Positions 18,133 to 27,775 of a DNA stretch of 64,000 nucleotides are shown piece after piece. The stretch covers positions 1,240,001-1,304,000 of the forward strand of contig CAWCDJ010000003.1 of NCBI GenBank assembly GCA_963794265.1, read 5' to 3'. The notes beneath the pieces were generated by a model. The model ran no database searches and was not told the DNA's origin. It was given only the letters and a program-made list of their open reading frames with translations. A program made the translations under genes and the position numbers. Position 1 is the stretch's first letter. Each line of letters opens with the position of its first letter. The DNA is from CAWCDJ01 sp963794265 (lineage in GTDB: Bacteria > Acidobacteriota > Terriglobia > Bryobacterales > Bryobacteraceae).

Positions 18133-19359
18133 ATGATCGGGGCCGCTGATAATCTGGCATTGGCAGCCGATTCGATTCGCGCTCACAAATTGCGCGCGTC
18201 GCTGACGGTGCTGGGCCTGACTATGGGGGTCGCCACGCTGATCACCGTGATGACCCTGGTGCAGGGTGCCAATCTCTACGTCGAACACAAAATTGCGGAT
18301 CTCGGCACGAACGTGTTTCGCGTGTCGCGATTGCCGTTCGCGGTCACGGATTTCACGGTGTTGACCAAGGCCCAGCGCAACAAGTATCTCGACACTGACG
18401 ATTTGAACGCGGTGGCCGGGGCCTGCCCGCACTGTGGCGCGGTGGGTGCGACCCTGAGCAGCGGCGCCGATCTGCGCTATAAGGACCACGAACTCGAGGA
18501 CGGCACGATGTACGGCCATACTCCCAATATGGCGGTGATCGATACCCGCACCGTGGCCCTGGGCCGCTACTTCACGGACCTCGAAGACCGGCACGCGGTG
18601 GATGTCTGCCTGATCGGCGACCGCGTGGCGCAGGAGTTCTTCCCGGATGCCGACCCGATGGGGAAAGTCATCCGCGCGGGGAGCGCCGAATTCACGGTGA
18701 TCGGCACTTTCGAGAAGATCGGAAGCGTGCTCGGCCAGGACCAGGACACGTTCATCGTCGTTCCCCTGCGCACTTACCTGAAACTCCATGGGCAGCGCAA
18801 CAGCCTGACGGTCAGCGTACAGGCCGCCGGCGGCGACCGCGTCTTCAACATGGCGCAGGACGAGGCGCGCCGCGTTCTGCGCGCGCGCCGCCACGTCGCC
18901 CCCGGCAAGGACGACGATTTTTTCATCGGCACGGCGCAGAGCTACATCTCGCTATGGCAAAGCATCAGCTCCGCGTTTTTCGCGGTGTTCGTGATGATCA
19001 GTTCGATCTCGGCGGTGGTGGGCGGCATCGTGATCATGAATGTGATGCTGGTGAGCGTGACCGAGCGGACCAAGGAAATCGGCGTGCGCCGGGCCATCGG
19101 CGCCACCCAGAGCGATGTGATGCGCCAGTTTCTGATGGAGAGCGTGCTGCAGTGCCTGGTGGGAGGGGCGTCGGGCGTCGGAATCGGTTTCCTTTGCGCG
19201 CTGGCGCTTCGCCAGTTGACTGCCTTCCCGGCGGCGGTGGAGACGTGGGTAGCGATTCTCGGGCTGGTGCTCAGCTCGATCATCGGCCTGTTCTTCGGCA
19301 TCTATCCGGCCATGAAGGCTGCGAAACTCGACCCCGTGGTCGCGTTGCGGACGGAGTGA
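18133..19359 (+). CDS. MacB-like ABC transporter permease
   Basis: This 408-residue protein has an N-terminal helix (LRASLTVLGLTMGVATLITVMT), a large periplasmic domain, and three C-terminal helices of the FtsX/MacB permease domain (VFVMISSISAVVGGIVIMNVMLVSVTERTKEIGVRRAIGA). The TERTKEIGVRRAIGA loop is the site that contacts the ATPase. The periplasmic region contains an unusual CPHCG pair near residue 98. It is followed after two bases by a paralogous permease. No ATPase gene is adjacent. Confidence 0.88.
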   Translation: MIGAADNLALAADSIRAHKLRASLTVLGLTMGVATLITVMTLVQGANLYVEHKIADLGTNVFRVSRLPFAVTDFTVLTKAQRNKYLDTDDLNAVAGACPHCGAVGATLSSGADLRYKDHELEDGTMYGHTPNMAVIDTRTVALGRYFTDLEDRHAVDVCLIGDRVAQEFFPDADPMGKVIRAGSAEFTVIGTFEKIGSVLGQDQDTFIVVPLRTYLKLHGQRNSLTVSVQAAGGDRVFNMAQDEARRVLRARRHVAPGKDDDFFIGTAQSYISLWQSISSAFFAVFVMISSISAVVGGIVIMNVMLVSVTERTKEIGVRRAIGATQSDVMRQFLMESVLQCLVGGASGVGIGFLCALALRQLTAFPAAVETWVAILGLVLSSIIGLFFGIYPAMKAAKLDPVVALRTE

Positions 19360-19361
19360 CG

Positions 19362-20618
19362 ATGACGCGCTCGGAGTTGCACGAAAACCTGCTGGTGGCG
19401 ATGGATACGCTGCGGTCGCGCAAGGCCCGGTCGTTCCTGACGATCCTGGGGATCGTGATCGGGGTGACCAGCGTGATTGCGGTGGCCGCCATCATCGACG
19501 GGCTGAACGGCTACATTCTCAACCGCATCAACTCTTTCGGGTCGCGCTCGTTCTTCATCACCCGGATTCCGCCGGGATTCACGGGGGCCGGGCGGCTGCC
19601 CGCGAAAATCCGCACGCGGAAATACCTAGAGATTTCGGATGCCCGGTACCTCAAGGAAAACGTTCCGGGGCTGGATGTTTCGACGGCCTTCGCCCAGCGC
19701 ATCAACCTGGGGGAGCAATCGGATTCCATTTCCTACGGGAACGAACACGTGGAGCGGTTGATTCTGCGCGGCACGGAGCCGGATTACGCGGCTGCCCTGC
19801 CGCTGTTCACGGTGGCGACCGGCCGCTACGTCTCGCAGTTCGACGAAGAGCACGAACGCTCGGTGGTGGTGATCGGCAACGCCATTGCCGACTCGTTATT
19901 CCCCCACACCGATCCGATCGGCAAAGAGGTGCGGCTCAACGGCAGGCTCTACGAGGTCATCGGGGTCTTCGAGAAGGATCCGGGGCTGTTCGGCGGCTAT
20001 GGCGTGGACCAGTTCGCGGTAATTCCGCTTTCGAATTTTCACAAGAACTATCCCGAAGTCCGCGAAATCTTTCTGATCTTCACGGTGCGCGAAGACGCCA
20101 GCCTGGATGCCGTGCGCGACCAGGTGGTGGATTCTATGCGCCGGCGCCGCCGCGTGCCGTATAGCGCCGAGAACGATTTCGACGTGGCCGATCCGAACTT
20201 CTTCACCAACCTGTGGAACCAGCTCACGGGAGCCATGGCGCTGCTGACCGGCGCGATCGGCTCCATCGGCCTGCTGGTGGGCGGCATCGGCGTCATGAAC
20301 ATCATGCTGATTTCGGTGACCGAGCGGACCGGCGAGATCGGGATTCGCAAAGCCATCGGCGCGCGGCGGTCCGATATTCGCGCGCAGTTCCTCATGGAGG
20401 CCGTGATGCTCTCCGGCACCGGGGGCGTGATCGGGGTCCTGATCGGAGGGCTGATCTCGTTTGCGGTGCGCGCGCTGCTGTCGATTCCGGCGTCGCTCTC
20501 GCCGTTTTGGGTGCTGATGGGGGTGGCGATCTCGGTGGGGGTGGGGTTGTTTTTCGGCTATTACCCGGCCAACCGCGCGGCAAATTTGGATCCGATTGTG
20601 TGCCTGCGCTACGAATGA
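19362..20618 (+). CDS. MacB-like ABC transporter permease (second of a pair)
   Basis: This 418-residue paralogue of the preceding gene begins MTRSELHENLLVAMDTLRSRKARSFLTILG and has the same one-plus-three helix layout, with ISVTERTGEIGIRKAIGARRSDIR as the ATPase-coupling loop. The two probably form a heterodimeric permease acting mechanically on envelope substrates or exporting small molecules. The ATPase must be supplied from elsewhere. It is followed by folP after 21 bases, which may be co-transcribed. Confidence 0.88.
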   Translation: MTRSELHENLLVAMDTLRSRKARSFLTILGIVIGVTSVIAVAAIIDGLNGYILNRINSFGSRSFFITRIPPGFTGAGRLPAKIRTRKYLEISDARYLKENVPGLDVSTAFAQRINLGEQSDSISYGNEHVERLILRGTEPDYAAALPLFTVATGRYVSQFDEEHERSVVVIGNAIADSLFPHTDPIGKEVRLNGRLYEVIGVFEKDPGLFGGYGVDQFAVIPLSNFHKNYPEVREIFLIFTVREDASLDAVRDQVVDSMRRRRRVPYSAENDFDVADPNFFTNLWNQLTGAMALLTGAIGSIGLLVGGIGVMNIMLISVTERTGEIGIRKAIGARRSDIRAQFLMEAVMLSGTGGVIGVLIGGLISFAVRALLSIPASLSPFWVLMGVAISVGVGLFFGYYPANRAANLDPIVCLRYE

Positions 20619-20639
20619 TGTGCGAACCTGTAGAGAACG

Positions 20640-21485
20640 GTGAGAAAGCTCTTTTTCTGGAAGCTCAAACAACGCGAGATCAAGCTCGGTGAGCGCACGG
20701 TGCTGATGGGCGTCCTGAACCTGACGCCCGATTCGTTCTCGGATAGCGGCAAGCATTCCGACCCAGATCGCGCGTTTGCGCGCGCGCTCGAACTCGAGGA
20801 GCAGGGCGCGGACATTCTCGACGTGGGCGCGGAGTCGACCAAGCCCGGCTCGGCGCGAATTTCGGCAGCCGAGGAGATGCGGCGGCTGATTCCCGTACTT
20901 AAAAGGCTGCGCGGGCAACTCGGGATTCCGATTTCCGTCGATACCTACAAAGCCGAAATCGCCGAACGGGCGATCGAACTGGGTGTTGAGATCATCAACG
21001 ATCCCTCAGGGTTGACTTTCGAGCCGCAGTTGGCGCGGGTGGTCTCGAACCACGATGCCGGCTTGATCGTGAACCACATGCGCGGACGGCCGGAAACCTG
21101 GTCCAAGCTGGCGCCGATGCCCGATCCGATGGGGACGATCCTGCGCGACCTGGACGCGGCCGTAAGCCGGGCCAGGCGCGTGGGGATCGACAAAACCAGG
21201 CTAGTGATCGACCCGGGCATCGGATTCGGCAAGCGGAAGGAACAGAACTCGCTGATCTTGGGCGCGCTGGGGATGCTGGCCGCGCTCGACCTGCCGATTA
21301 TGGTGGGGCCTTCCCGAAAGTCATTCCTGGCGCACGAAAACGCGGAAGAGACTCGCTACGCCACGGCGGCGGCGGTGACGGCCGCCATCTTGAACGGAGC
21401 GCACATCTTACGGGTGCACGACGTCCGCGAGATGCGCGCCGCCGCGGATGTGGCAGATGAGATCCATCGTACGAAAGATAGTTGA
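20640..21485 (+). CDS. folP: Dihydropteroate synthase
   Basis: This 281-residue enzyme joins p-aminobenzoate to dihydropterin pyrophosphate in folate synthesis. Signatures are MGVLNLTPDSFSDSG, DVGAESTKPGS, SVDTYKAE, IINDPSGL, the VIDPGIGFGKRKEQN loop and GPSRKSFL. GTG at 20640 gives the expected N-terminus with the FFWKLKQREIKLG lead-in strand. It sits alone with no other folate genes nearby. Target of sulfonamides by family knowledge. Confidence 0.95.
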   Translation: MRKLFFWKLKQREIKLGERTVLMGVLNLTPDSFSDSGKHSDPDRAFARALELEEQGADILDVGAESTKPGSARISAAEEMRRLIPVLKRLRGQLGIPISVDTYKAEIAERAIELGVEIINDPSGLTFEPQLARVVSNHDAGLIVNHMRGRPETWSKLAPMPDPMGTILRDLDAAVSRARRVGIDKTRLVIDPGIGFGKRKEQNSLILGALGMLAALDLPIMVGPSRKSFLAHENAEETRYATAAAVTAAILNGAHILRVHDVREMRAAADVADEIHRTKDS

Positions 21486-21528
21486 TCGGTGTGCAACAGG
21501 ACAGACGCCGAGGACGTCTATTGCGCGT

Positions 21529-24500
21529 ATGCCCAAGGTTATTCCCCTACTCTTCCTGCTGGTGGTCACAGCGATTGGACAGCCCGGCGGACGGCTGGCG
21601 GAATATGCGATCATTCTCCAGGATTCTCCGGTAGCTCAAACGACCCACTCCAGGCTGGCCCTTCAGAGCCCCCAGGCGAAAGCGCAACTCGCGAAAATCC
21701 GGACCGCGCAGAGCAGCGTCCTGGCGGAGTTGGTGCGGAGGAAGGTCACGGTGCGCTCGTCGGAGCAATTGCTGGTCAATGCAATCTTCGTGAGCGCGAG
21801 CCCGGAAATCGCGGCCCAACTGCGTGGGATTCCCGGCGTCGCGCACGTGGTTCCGACGCCTCCTCTTTATATGGACCTCGACACGGCGCTCGACCTGACC
21901 AACGTCTCGACGGCGTGGAGCGCGGTGGGCGGGTCGTCCAACGCGGGCGCGGGGATCAAGATCGGCATCATCGATTCGGGCATCGACCAGAGTCATCCGG
22001 GGTTTCTCGACTCGTCGCTCGTGCCGCCGGCCGGTTTCCCGCGGTGCGCCGGAAGTGACTGCGCCTTCACCAATAACAAGGTGATTGTGGCGCGGAGCTA
22101 TGTTGACATGCTGGCCGCGGCTTCCGACCCGAACGATCCGATGGAGACGGCATGGCCCGACGACCTGTCGCCGCGCGACCGGCAGGGACACGGTACCGCC
22201 ATTGCCATGATTGCCGCGGGCTTCCTGAACAACAGCCCGCGCGGGCCGATTCAGGGCGTCGCGCCGAAAGCCTTTCTGGGGAACTACAAGATTTTCGGCT
22301 CGCCGGGCGTGAATTACTACGGCACGGTCGGGGCGTTCGTCCAGGCGCTACAGGACGCGCTGACGGACGGAATGGACGTGGTGACGCTCTCGCTGCATGA
22401 AGGCGACCCGGAGTGGACCGGTCCTTTGGACGTGGATCCGGCGTGCAGCGGCCAGTGCGATGTCGTGGCGCAGGCGGTGGAATCCGCGGTGGCCAACGGC
22501 ATGGTGGTTGTGGCAGCGGCCGGCAACGACGGCAATATCAGCGGAAAGCCACAGACGCTGACGACCATTCACACGCCCGGCACCGCGCCCTCGGCGATTA
22601 CAGTAGGGGCCACGATGAACGCGCATGTGCTCTACCAATCGGTCATCGTGAACGGTTCGGGCATGGGGAATATTCACGGACTTTTCGGCGACGGGCCGCA
22701 CGTTGCGTCGCCGCTGACGGCCCCGATCGGCGATGTGACGGCCTCAGGGAATGACGGCTACGCGTGCAGTCCACTCGCCGCAGGTTCTTTGAGCGGCGCG
22801 GTTGCCCTGATCGAGCGGGGGAATTGCTTCGACAGCGACAAAATCATCAACGCGCAGAACGCTGGCGCGTTCGGGGTGGTCCTCTATTTGCCGAGCGGGC
22901 AGAATACGCCCTTCTCCTCTTTAGGAGTTCAGGATACCGGCATTCCCACGATGGTGATCGGGAACAGCGACGGCGTTGCGTTGAAGAGCTACCTGGCTTC
23001 CAACGCGAACACCACCGTCACGCTCGACCCCACATTCCTGGCATCCAACACCACGGCCAGCGCCATGTGGCCGGCCTCCTCGCGCGGACCTTCGATCGGA
23101 ACCTTCGCCAATACCCCGACCAGCGCGATCAAACCGGAACTGGTAGCGCCGGGCGCCGATCTTTACACCGCGGCGCAGAAGTACGATCCCAACGGGCCGG
23201 TCTACAATTCGTCCGGATACGCGGGTGTCACCGGGACCAGTTACGCGGTGCCGATGGTGGCCGGCGCGGTGGCGCTGGTGAAACAGAAGTTCGGCTCGGG
23301 GCTCTCGCCCGCCCAATTGAAGTCGCTGGTGGTGGATACCGCGACCGGGGACGTTACCGACCAGGGTGGACCGGCGAGCATGGATGCAGCGGGCGCCGGC
23401 AAGCTCAGCGTGGGCGACGCTGTGAACGCGTCGGCAACCCTGGTCCCGGATACGATCGAGTTCGGCGCACTCACGACCACGGCAGTGTCAATCAGCCGCA
23501 CGGTGGCGATTACGAATCTCACTAGTGCCGCTGCCACCTTCAATGTGGCGAGCCCCGACGCCTTGGTGACGGTAAGCCCGTCCAGCCTGACCTTGCCTGC
23601 CGGCCAGTCGGGCAGTTTTTCCGTAGCGCTCAGCGGTAACCGGCCGGGCGCGGGATCCTACCAAGGCTACCTGGTGGTCAGCACGTCGAACAAGAAGGAC
23701 CTGCACCTGCCATTTCAGTACGTGGTGGGCAGCGGCGTTGCCAGCGACGTCTTTCCACTGTGCTGCGGCACATTCCTGTTCAACACGGGCTTGCAGCAGA
23801 GATTGTTCCCGATGCGGCTGATCGACGCCAGCGGGGTGCCCGTGCCGGACGCGCAGTTGCTGTTCAGCGTCACCAAAGGCACGGCCAAAATCCATGAGGG
23901 CGATTCCTTTGCGGACCTGCTGGGAACCGGGTACGTGGCCATAGACTTCGGTTCAGTCCCCGGCGAGCAGACCATCACCGGCACCGGCGGCGGGCTGACA
24001 CAAACCTGGGATGGTGTCACGGTGCCCTTCCCCTCGATCTCGCCGAACGGAGTGGTGGATGCGGCGACCTTCCAGACCGGCCAGGGCCTGGCGCCCGGGT
24101 CGTATATTTCGATCTTCGGAGCGGGCCTGTCGGACTCCCGGCAAGTCGAGTCCACACCCTACCTGCCGGTTTCGCTTTCCACCATTAGCGTGAGCTTCTT
24201 TGGCGGCGGCATGGCGTTTCCCGGGCACCTTCACTTCGTCAGTCCGGGACAGGTGAACGTGCAGATCCCGTGGGAATTCTCGGGACAGTCTTCGGTGACG
24301 CTGAAGGTCAATTTCGGCGGCCTTGCCAGCAACCTGATCACGGTGCCGCTGAACGCCTATTCGCCCGGCGTGTTTCCCGGGCCGGCGGTGCAGGATAGCA
24401 GCTACCAACTGATCACGTCTTCCAACCCGGCGCGGCGCGGAGACACCATCATCATCTACGCCAACGGGTTGGGACCGGTATCGAACCAGCCGGCCTCGGG

Positions 24501-24723
24501 CGACCCGAGCCCCTCCCAGGCTTTCGCCCAGACCAACGTGACTCCTTCGGTGACGATCGGAGGGGCCGGCGCGCAGGTCACGTTCAGCGGCCTGACTCCG
24601 GGATTCGTCGGGCTGTACCAGATCAACGCGGTGGTGCCGGCGGGCGCGCCTTCGGGCTCGCAGCCCCTGGTCGTCACGATGAACGGGATCGACTCGAAAC
24701 CGGTGAACCTGCCGGTGCAATAG
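21529..24723 (+). CDS. Secreted subtilisin-like serine protease with PA insert and acidobacterial C-terminal domain
   Basis: This 1064-residue S8 protease has a signal peptide (PKVIPLLFLLVVTAIG), a propeptide-like N-region, then the catalytic domain: Asp in IGIIDSGIDQSHPGF, His in RQGHGTAIAMIAAG and Ser in VTGTSYAVPMVAGAVAL. A PA domain is inserted between His and Ser (ACSPLAAGSLSGAVALIERGNCFD). The C-terminal 230 residues, from about SPNGVVDAATFQTGQGLAPGS, are the beta-rich domain abundant in Solibacter exoproteins. The ATG at 21529 was taken because upstream codons overlap folP. A paralogue follows. Confidence 0.92.
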   Translation: MPKVIPLLFLLVVTAIGQPGGRLAEYAIILQDSPVAQTTHSRLALQSPQAKAQLAKIRTAQSSVLAELVRRKVTVRSSEQLLVNAIFVSASPEIAAQLRGIPGVAHVVPTPPLYMDLDTALDLTNVSTAWSAVGGSSNAGAGIKIGIIDSGIDQSHPGFLDSSLVPPAGFPRCAGSDCAFTNNKVIVARSYVDMLAAASDPNDPMETAWPDDLSPRDRQGHGTAIAMIAAGFLNNSPRGPIQGVAPKAFLGNYKIFGSPGVNYYGTVGAFVQALQDALTDGMDVVTLSLHEGDPEWTGPLDVDPACSGQCDVVAQAVESAVANGMVVVAAAGNDGNISGKPQTLTTIHTPGTAPSAITVGATMNAHVLYQSVIVNGSGMGNIHGLFGDGPHVASPLTAPIGDVTASGNDGYACSPLAAGSLSGAVALIERGNCFDSDKIINAQNAGAFGVVLYLPSGQNTPFSSLGVQDTGIPTMVIGNSDGVALKSYLASNANTTVTLDPTFLASNTTASAMWPASSRGPSIGTFANTPTSAIKPELVAPGADLYTAAQKYDPNGPVYNSSGYAGVTGTSYAVPMVAGAVALVKQKFGSGLSPAQLKSLVVDTATGDVTDQGGPASMDAAGAGKLSVGDAVNASATLVPDTIEFGALTTTAVSISRTVAITNLTSAAATFNVASPDALVTVSPSSLTLPAGQSGSFSVALSGNRPGAGSYQGYLVVSTSNKKDLHLPFQYVVGSGVASDVFPLCCGTFLFNTGLQQRLFPMRLIDASGVPVPDAQLLFSVTKGTAKIHEGDSFADLLGTGYVAIDFGSVPGEQTITGTGGGLTQTWDGVTVPFPSISPNGVVDAATFQTGQGLAPGSYISIFGAGLSDSRQVESTPYLPVSLSTISVSFFGGGMAFPGHLHFVSPGQVNVQIPWEFSGQSSVTLKVNFGGLASNLITVPLNAYSPGVFPGPAVQDSSYQLITSSNPARRGDTIIIYANGLGPVSNQPASGDPSPSQAFAQTNVTPSVTIGGAGAQVTFSGLTPGFVGLYQINAVVPAGAPSGSQPLVVTMNGIDSKPVNLPVQ

Positions 24724-24750
24724 GCGGGGCGGGACCGCGGCGGGCCGCGA

Positions 24751-24767
24751 GACGCTAAAATAGCGTC
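24751..24767. repeat. Short perfect hairpin between the two protease genes
   Basis: GACGCT (24751-24756) and AGCGTC (24762-24767) flank AAAAT. There is no T-run, and the loop also resembles a -10 box (TAAAAT), so it could belong to a promoter for the second protease rather than a terminator. Confidence 0.3.
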
Positions 24768-24785
24768 CATCTCAGGAATTCTTGC

Positions 24786-27254
24786 ATGAAGCGTCTCTGG
24801 CTCCTTTTCGCATGTGTCCCGCTGTTTGCGGCGGGCACTGTTCCCGGCCGCTACATCGTCGAACTTTCGACCGAATCGGTGGTGGCTCATATTGTGCGCG
24901 TTTCGCCGCGGACCACCGGGCGGGTAGCCATTCATTCGGCCGAGGCGGAACTGCATCGCAGCCGCATCCGGGCCGAGCAGGCCTCCGCGACCTCCGCCAT
25001 TCAGAACGCCGGCGGCGAAGTTGCCGGAGCGGTGGAGAACGTCGATAACGCCCTGCTGGTGCGAATTCCGGACAATCAGGCCTCGCTTCTCGCGGCGATT
25101 CCGGGGGTCCGCGCGGTATACCCGGAGCGCACGTTTCACCTGCTGCTGGACCACGCGCTGCCGCTGCACAAAGTTCCGGAAGCCTGGACGCAGGTAGGAG
25201 CCGGCAATGCGGGCGCGGGGGTCCGGATCGCGATCATCGATACCGGCATAGATATCGGGCATCCGGGCTTTCACGATGCCACGTTTCAGGCGCCCACCGG
25301 CTTCCCGCAAGCCGACACGCAGGCCGATCTGGCGTATGCCAATAACAAAGTGATCGTGGCCCGCAGCTACGCCAAGCTATTCGCCACCACCGACCCGGAC
25401 CCCTCCGCGGCCGACCATGTGGGGCACGGCACGGCCACGGCCATGGCGGCGGCAGGCGTGCAGAACGCGGGGCCGCTGGCCACCATCAGCGGCGTAGCGC
25501 CGAGGGCCTACATCGGAAGCTATAAGGTGTTTGGCACGCCCGGGGTGAACGACAACGCCACCGAGAGCGCCATTCTGCAAGCGGTCAATGACGCTGTTTC
25601 GGACGGCATGGACGTGATGAGCCTGAGTTTGGGCAGCGATATCGCTCCGCTGCCGCAGAATGACCCGGAAGTTACCTCGCTCGAGAGCGCCGCCTCGGCT
25701 GGAGTCGTGGTGGTGGCGGCGGCGGGGAACAACGGGCCCGATCCGGTCACCATAGCGTCGCCCGCTTCGGGGGCGTCGGTGATTGCGGTGGGAGCTTCGG
25801 CCAACGATCGGCTGTTCGCTTCATCGGTGCTGGTGCCGGGCGGCAGTTCGCTCGAATCGGCGCCGGGGTCGGCCTCAATGTCCGCTTCCCCGGTGACGGC
25901 CACAGTGGCGGATGTGGCGAAACTGGACGGGACCGGTTTGGCGTGCGCGGCTCTGCCCGCGAATTCTCTTTCGGGATCAATCGCGCTGATTTTCCGGGGA
26001 ACTTGCACGTTCGAAACCAAGCTGAACAATGCGAAGGCAGCCGGCGCGGCCGGCGGCCTGGTTTACGACAACGTGAATCAGGAAGCGCCCGTGACGATGG
26101 CGATGGGGACGGCCACCTTGCCGTCGGAGATGATTTCCTATGAGGACGGCCTGGCGCTCAAACAGAAACTGGGACCCAGTGTGACGCGCCGCCCGCTCAT
26201 CGAACAAGTCCGCCTGCGCGTTCCCGCCCGGCCCCCCAGCCAATCGCTCCGCATTACGCTGCAGTTCAGCCTGGAACCCGCTTATACGAATCCATCCGAG
26301 CTCGCCTCGTTTTCTGCGCACGGGCCGAACGTGGACCTCACCATCAAGCCGGACCTCGTGGCCGTGGGGGTCAACATGTACACCGCGGCCGAGAAACTCG
26401 ATCCGAACGGCGGCGTCTACAGCGCCACAGGCTACGCCGTGGAGCAGGGAACCAGCTTTTCGACGCCGCTGGTGGCGGGTGCCGCGGCCCTGGTGAAGGC
26501 CGCGCGTCCCGGGCTGACGGCGGCGCAGTACCGCTCACTGCTGGTGAATTCGGCGGATCCGGCATCCCTGGTTCCGGGCACGCCGGCGACAGTGCAGCAG
26601 GCCGGCGTGGGAATTCTGGACGTTCTGGCCGCGGTCAACGCTACGGCCGCGGCGGCGCCGGTCTCGCTCAGCTTCGGAGCGGGTTCGGGGACCATCAATT
26701 CGACCGCCAGCCTGAATGTGTCGAATGTGGGCGCCGCGGCGGATACTTTCCGGATCCTGGTTGTGCCTTCGAAGGGGGCGGCGGCGCCGGCGGTTTCCTC
26801 CGCAACTTTCGATCTTGCGGCGGGTGCGAACACCGCGATTCCGGTGCAATTTTCAGCCGGCGGGCTGGCTCCGGGGCAGTACGAGGGCTACATCACCATA
26901 CAGGGAACGCACTCGGGCATCGCCACGCGGGTGCCCTATTGGTATGGAGTCGAGTCCACGACTCCGGGTTACATCACGATTCTCGACAGCGCCGCGAGCG
27001 GGGCGGCTGGAACGGTGGTGACCCAGGCGATCCTCTTCCGCGTGTCGGATCAATCCGGAATTCCCATGAATGCCTCTCCGACGGTGGTTCCGGTCTCGGG
27101 AGGAGGAACCGTTGCCAGCAGGGTGCAATCCATCAACAGCCAGTCGCCGTACTCGTTCATCGTGAGCGTGAAACTGGGGCCGACTCCCGGTTCCAACGTT
27201 TTCCGGATTCAGGTTGGATCTCTCACCAAGGATGTCACGATCGTAGGACAGTAA
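24786..27254 (+). CDS. Secreted subtilisin-like serine protease with PA insert (paralogue)
   Basis: This 822-residue S8 protease starts with signal peptide MKRLWLLFACVPLFAAG. Catalytic residues lie in IAIIDTGIDIGHPGFHD (Asp), VGHGTATAMAAAG (His) and VEQGTSFSTPLVAGAAAL (Ser). A PA domain lies between His and Ser (ACAALPANSLSGSIALIFRGTCTFE). It ends in a beta-sandwich but lacks the Solibacter-type C-terminal domain of its neighbour. The two genes share layout and are 62 bases apart, so they arose by tandem duplication. Both presumably digest extracellular protein. Confidence 0.92.
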   Translation: MKRLWLLFACVPLFAAGTVPGRYIVELSTESVVAHIVRVSPRTTGRVAIHSAEAELHRSRIRAEQASATSAIQNAGGEVAGAVENVDNALLVRIPDNQASLLAAIPGVRAVYPERTFHLLLDHALPLHKVPEAWTQVGAGNAGAGVRIAIIDTGIDIGHPGFHDATFQAPTGFPQADTQADLAYANNKVIVARSYAKLFATTDPDPSAADHVGHGTATAMAAAGVQNAGPLATISGVAPRAYIGSYKVFGTPGVNDNATESAILQAVNDAVSDGMDVMSLSLGSDIAPLPQNDPEVTSLESAASAGVVVVAAAGNNGPDPVTIASPASGASVIAVGASANDRLFASSVLVPGGSSLESAPGSASMSASPVTATVADVAKLDGTGLACAALPANSLSGSIALIFRGTCTFETKLNNAKAAGAAGGLVYDNVNQEAPVTMAMGTATLPSEMISYEDGLALKQKLGPSVTRRPLIEQVRLRVPARPPSQSLRITLQFSLEPAYTNPSELASFSAHGPNVDLTIKPDLVAVGVNMYTAAEKLDPNGGVYSATGYAVEQGTSFSTPLVAGAAALVKAARPGLTAAQYRSLLVNSADPASLVPGTPATVQQAGVGILDVLAAVNATAAAAPVSLSFGAGSGTINSTASLNVSNVGAAADTFRILVVPSKGAAAPAVSSATFDLAAGANTAIPVQFSAGGLAPGQYEGYITIQGTHSGIATRVPYWYGVESTTPGYITILDSAASGAAGTVVTQAILFRVSDQSGIPMNASPTVVPVSGGGTVASRVQSINSQSPYSFIVSVKLGPTPGSNVFRIQVGSLTKDVTIVGQ

Positions 27255-27301
27255 TGAGGACGGCTTCCGGTATAATGTGACGGTGGGGGCATCCCCGTTT
27301 C

Positions 27302-27772
27302 ATGACTGACATCAAAAAGAAACTTCAGGACGAAATTGCGACGCTCGAATACGAACTCCACGTTGAGTTACCAAGGGAAATCCTGAAGGCCAGGGCTCAC
27401 GGGGATTTAAGCGAAAACGCCGAATACCATGCTGCCAAAGACCGGCAGGGGTTCGTGAATGCACGGTTGAACCAGCTCAAGAAGCGGCTTTCCGAAATGT
27501 CGCTGGTCGATTTCTCGAAAATTCCCCATGGGAAGGTCGGGCTGGGGTCCACGGTGGTTGTGCTCGATACCAAACGCGAAGAAGAATTGACATACAATCT
27601 GGTAACGAGTGAAGAAGCCGACGCGGCGAACGGGAAGATTTCGACGACGTCGCCCATCGGCCGCGCTCTTCTCGGCCGGGAAGTCGGCGATTCTGTACGG
27701 GTGCAGAGTCCCGGTGGAGTGAAGGAACTCGAAATTCTGAAGCTAAGCACGATTCACGATGCAAACGGTTGA
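27302..27772 (+). CDS. greA: Transcript cleavage factor GreA
   Basis: This 156-residue protein has an N-terminal coiled coil (DIKKKLQDEIATLEYELHVELPREILKARAHGDLSENAEYHAAK begins the classic region, with acidic tip DLSENAEYH) and a C-terminal FKBP-like domain ending in LGREVGDSVRVQSPGGVKELEIL. GreA inserts its coiled coil into the secondary channel of RNA polymerase to restart backtracked complexes. A TATAAT box lies about 30 bases upstream in the short gap. It is followed after three bases by a phosphotransferase gene. Confidence 0.95.
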   Translation: MTDIKKKLQDEIATLEYELHVELPREILKARAHGDLSENAEYHAAKDRQGFVNARLNQLKKRLSEMSLVDFSKIPHGKVGLGSTVVVLDTKREEELTYNLVTSEEADAANGKISTTSPIGRALLGREVGDSVRVQSPGGVKELEILKLSTIHDANG

Positions 27773-27775
27773 GCT

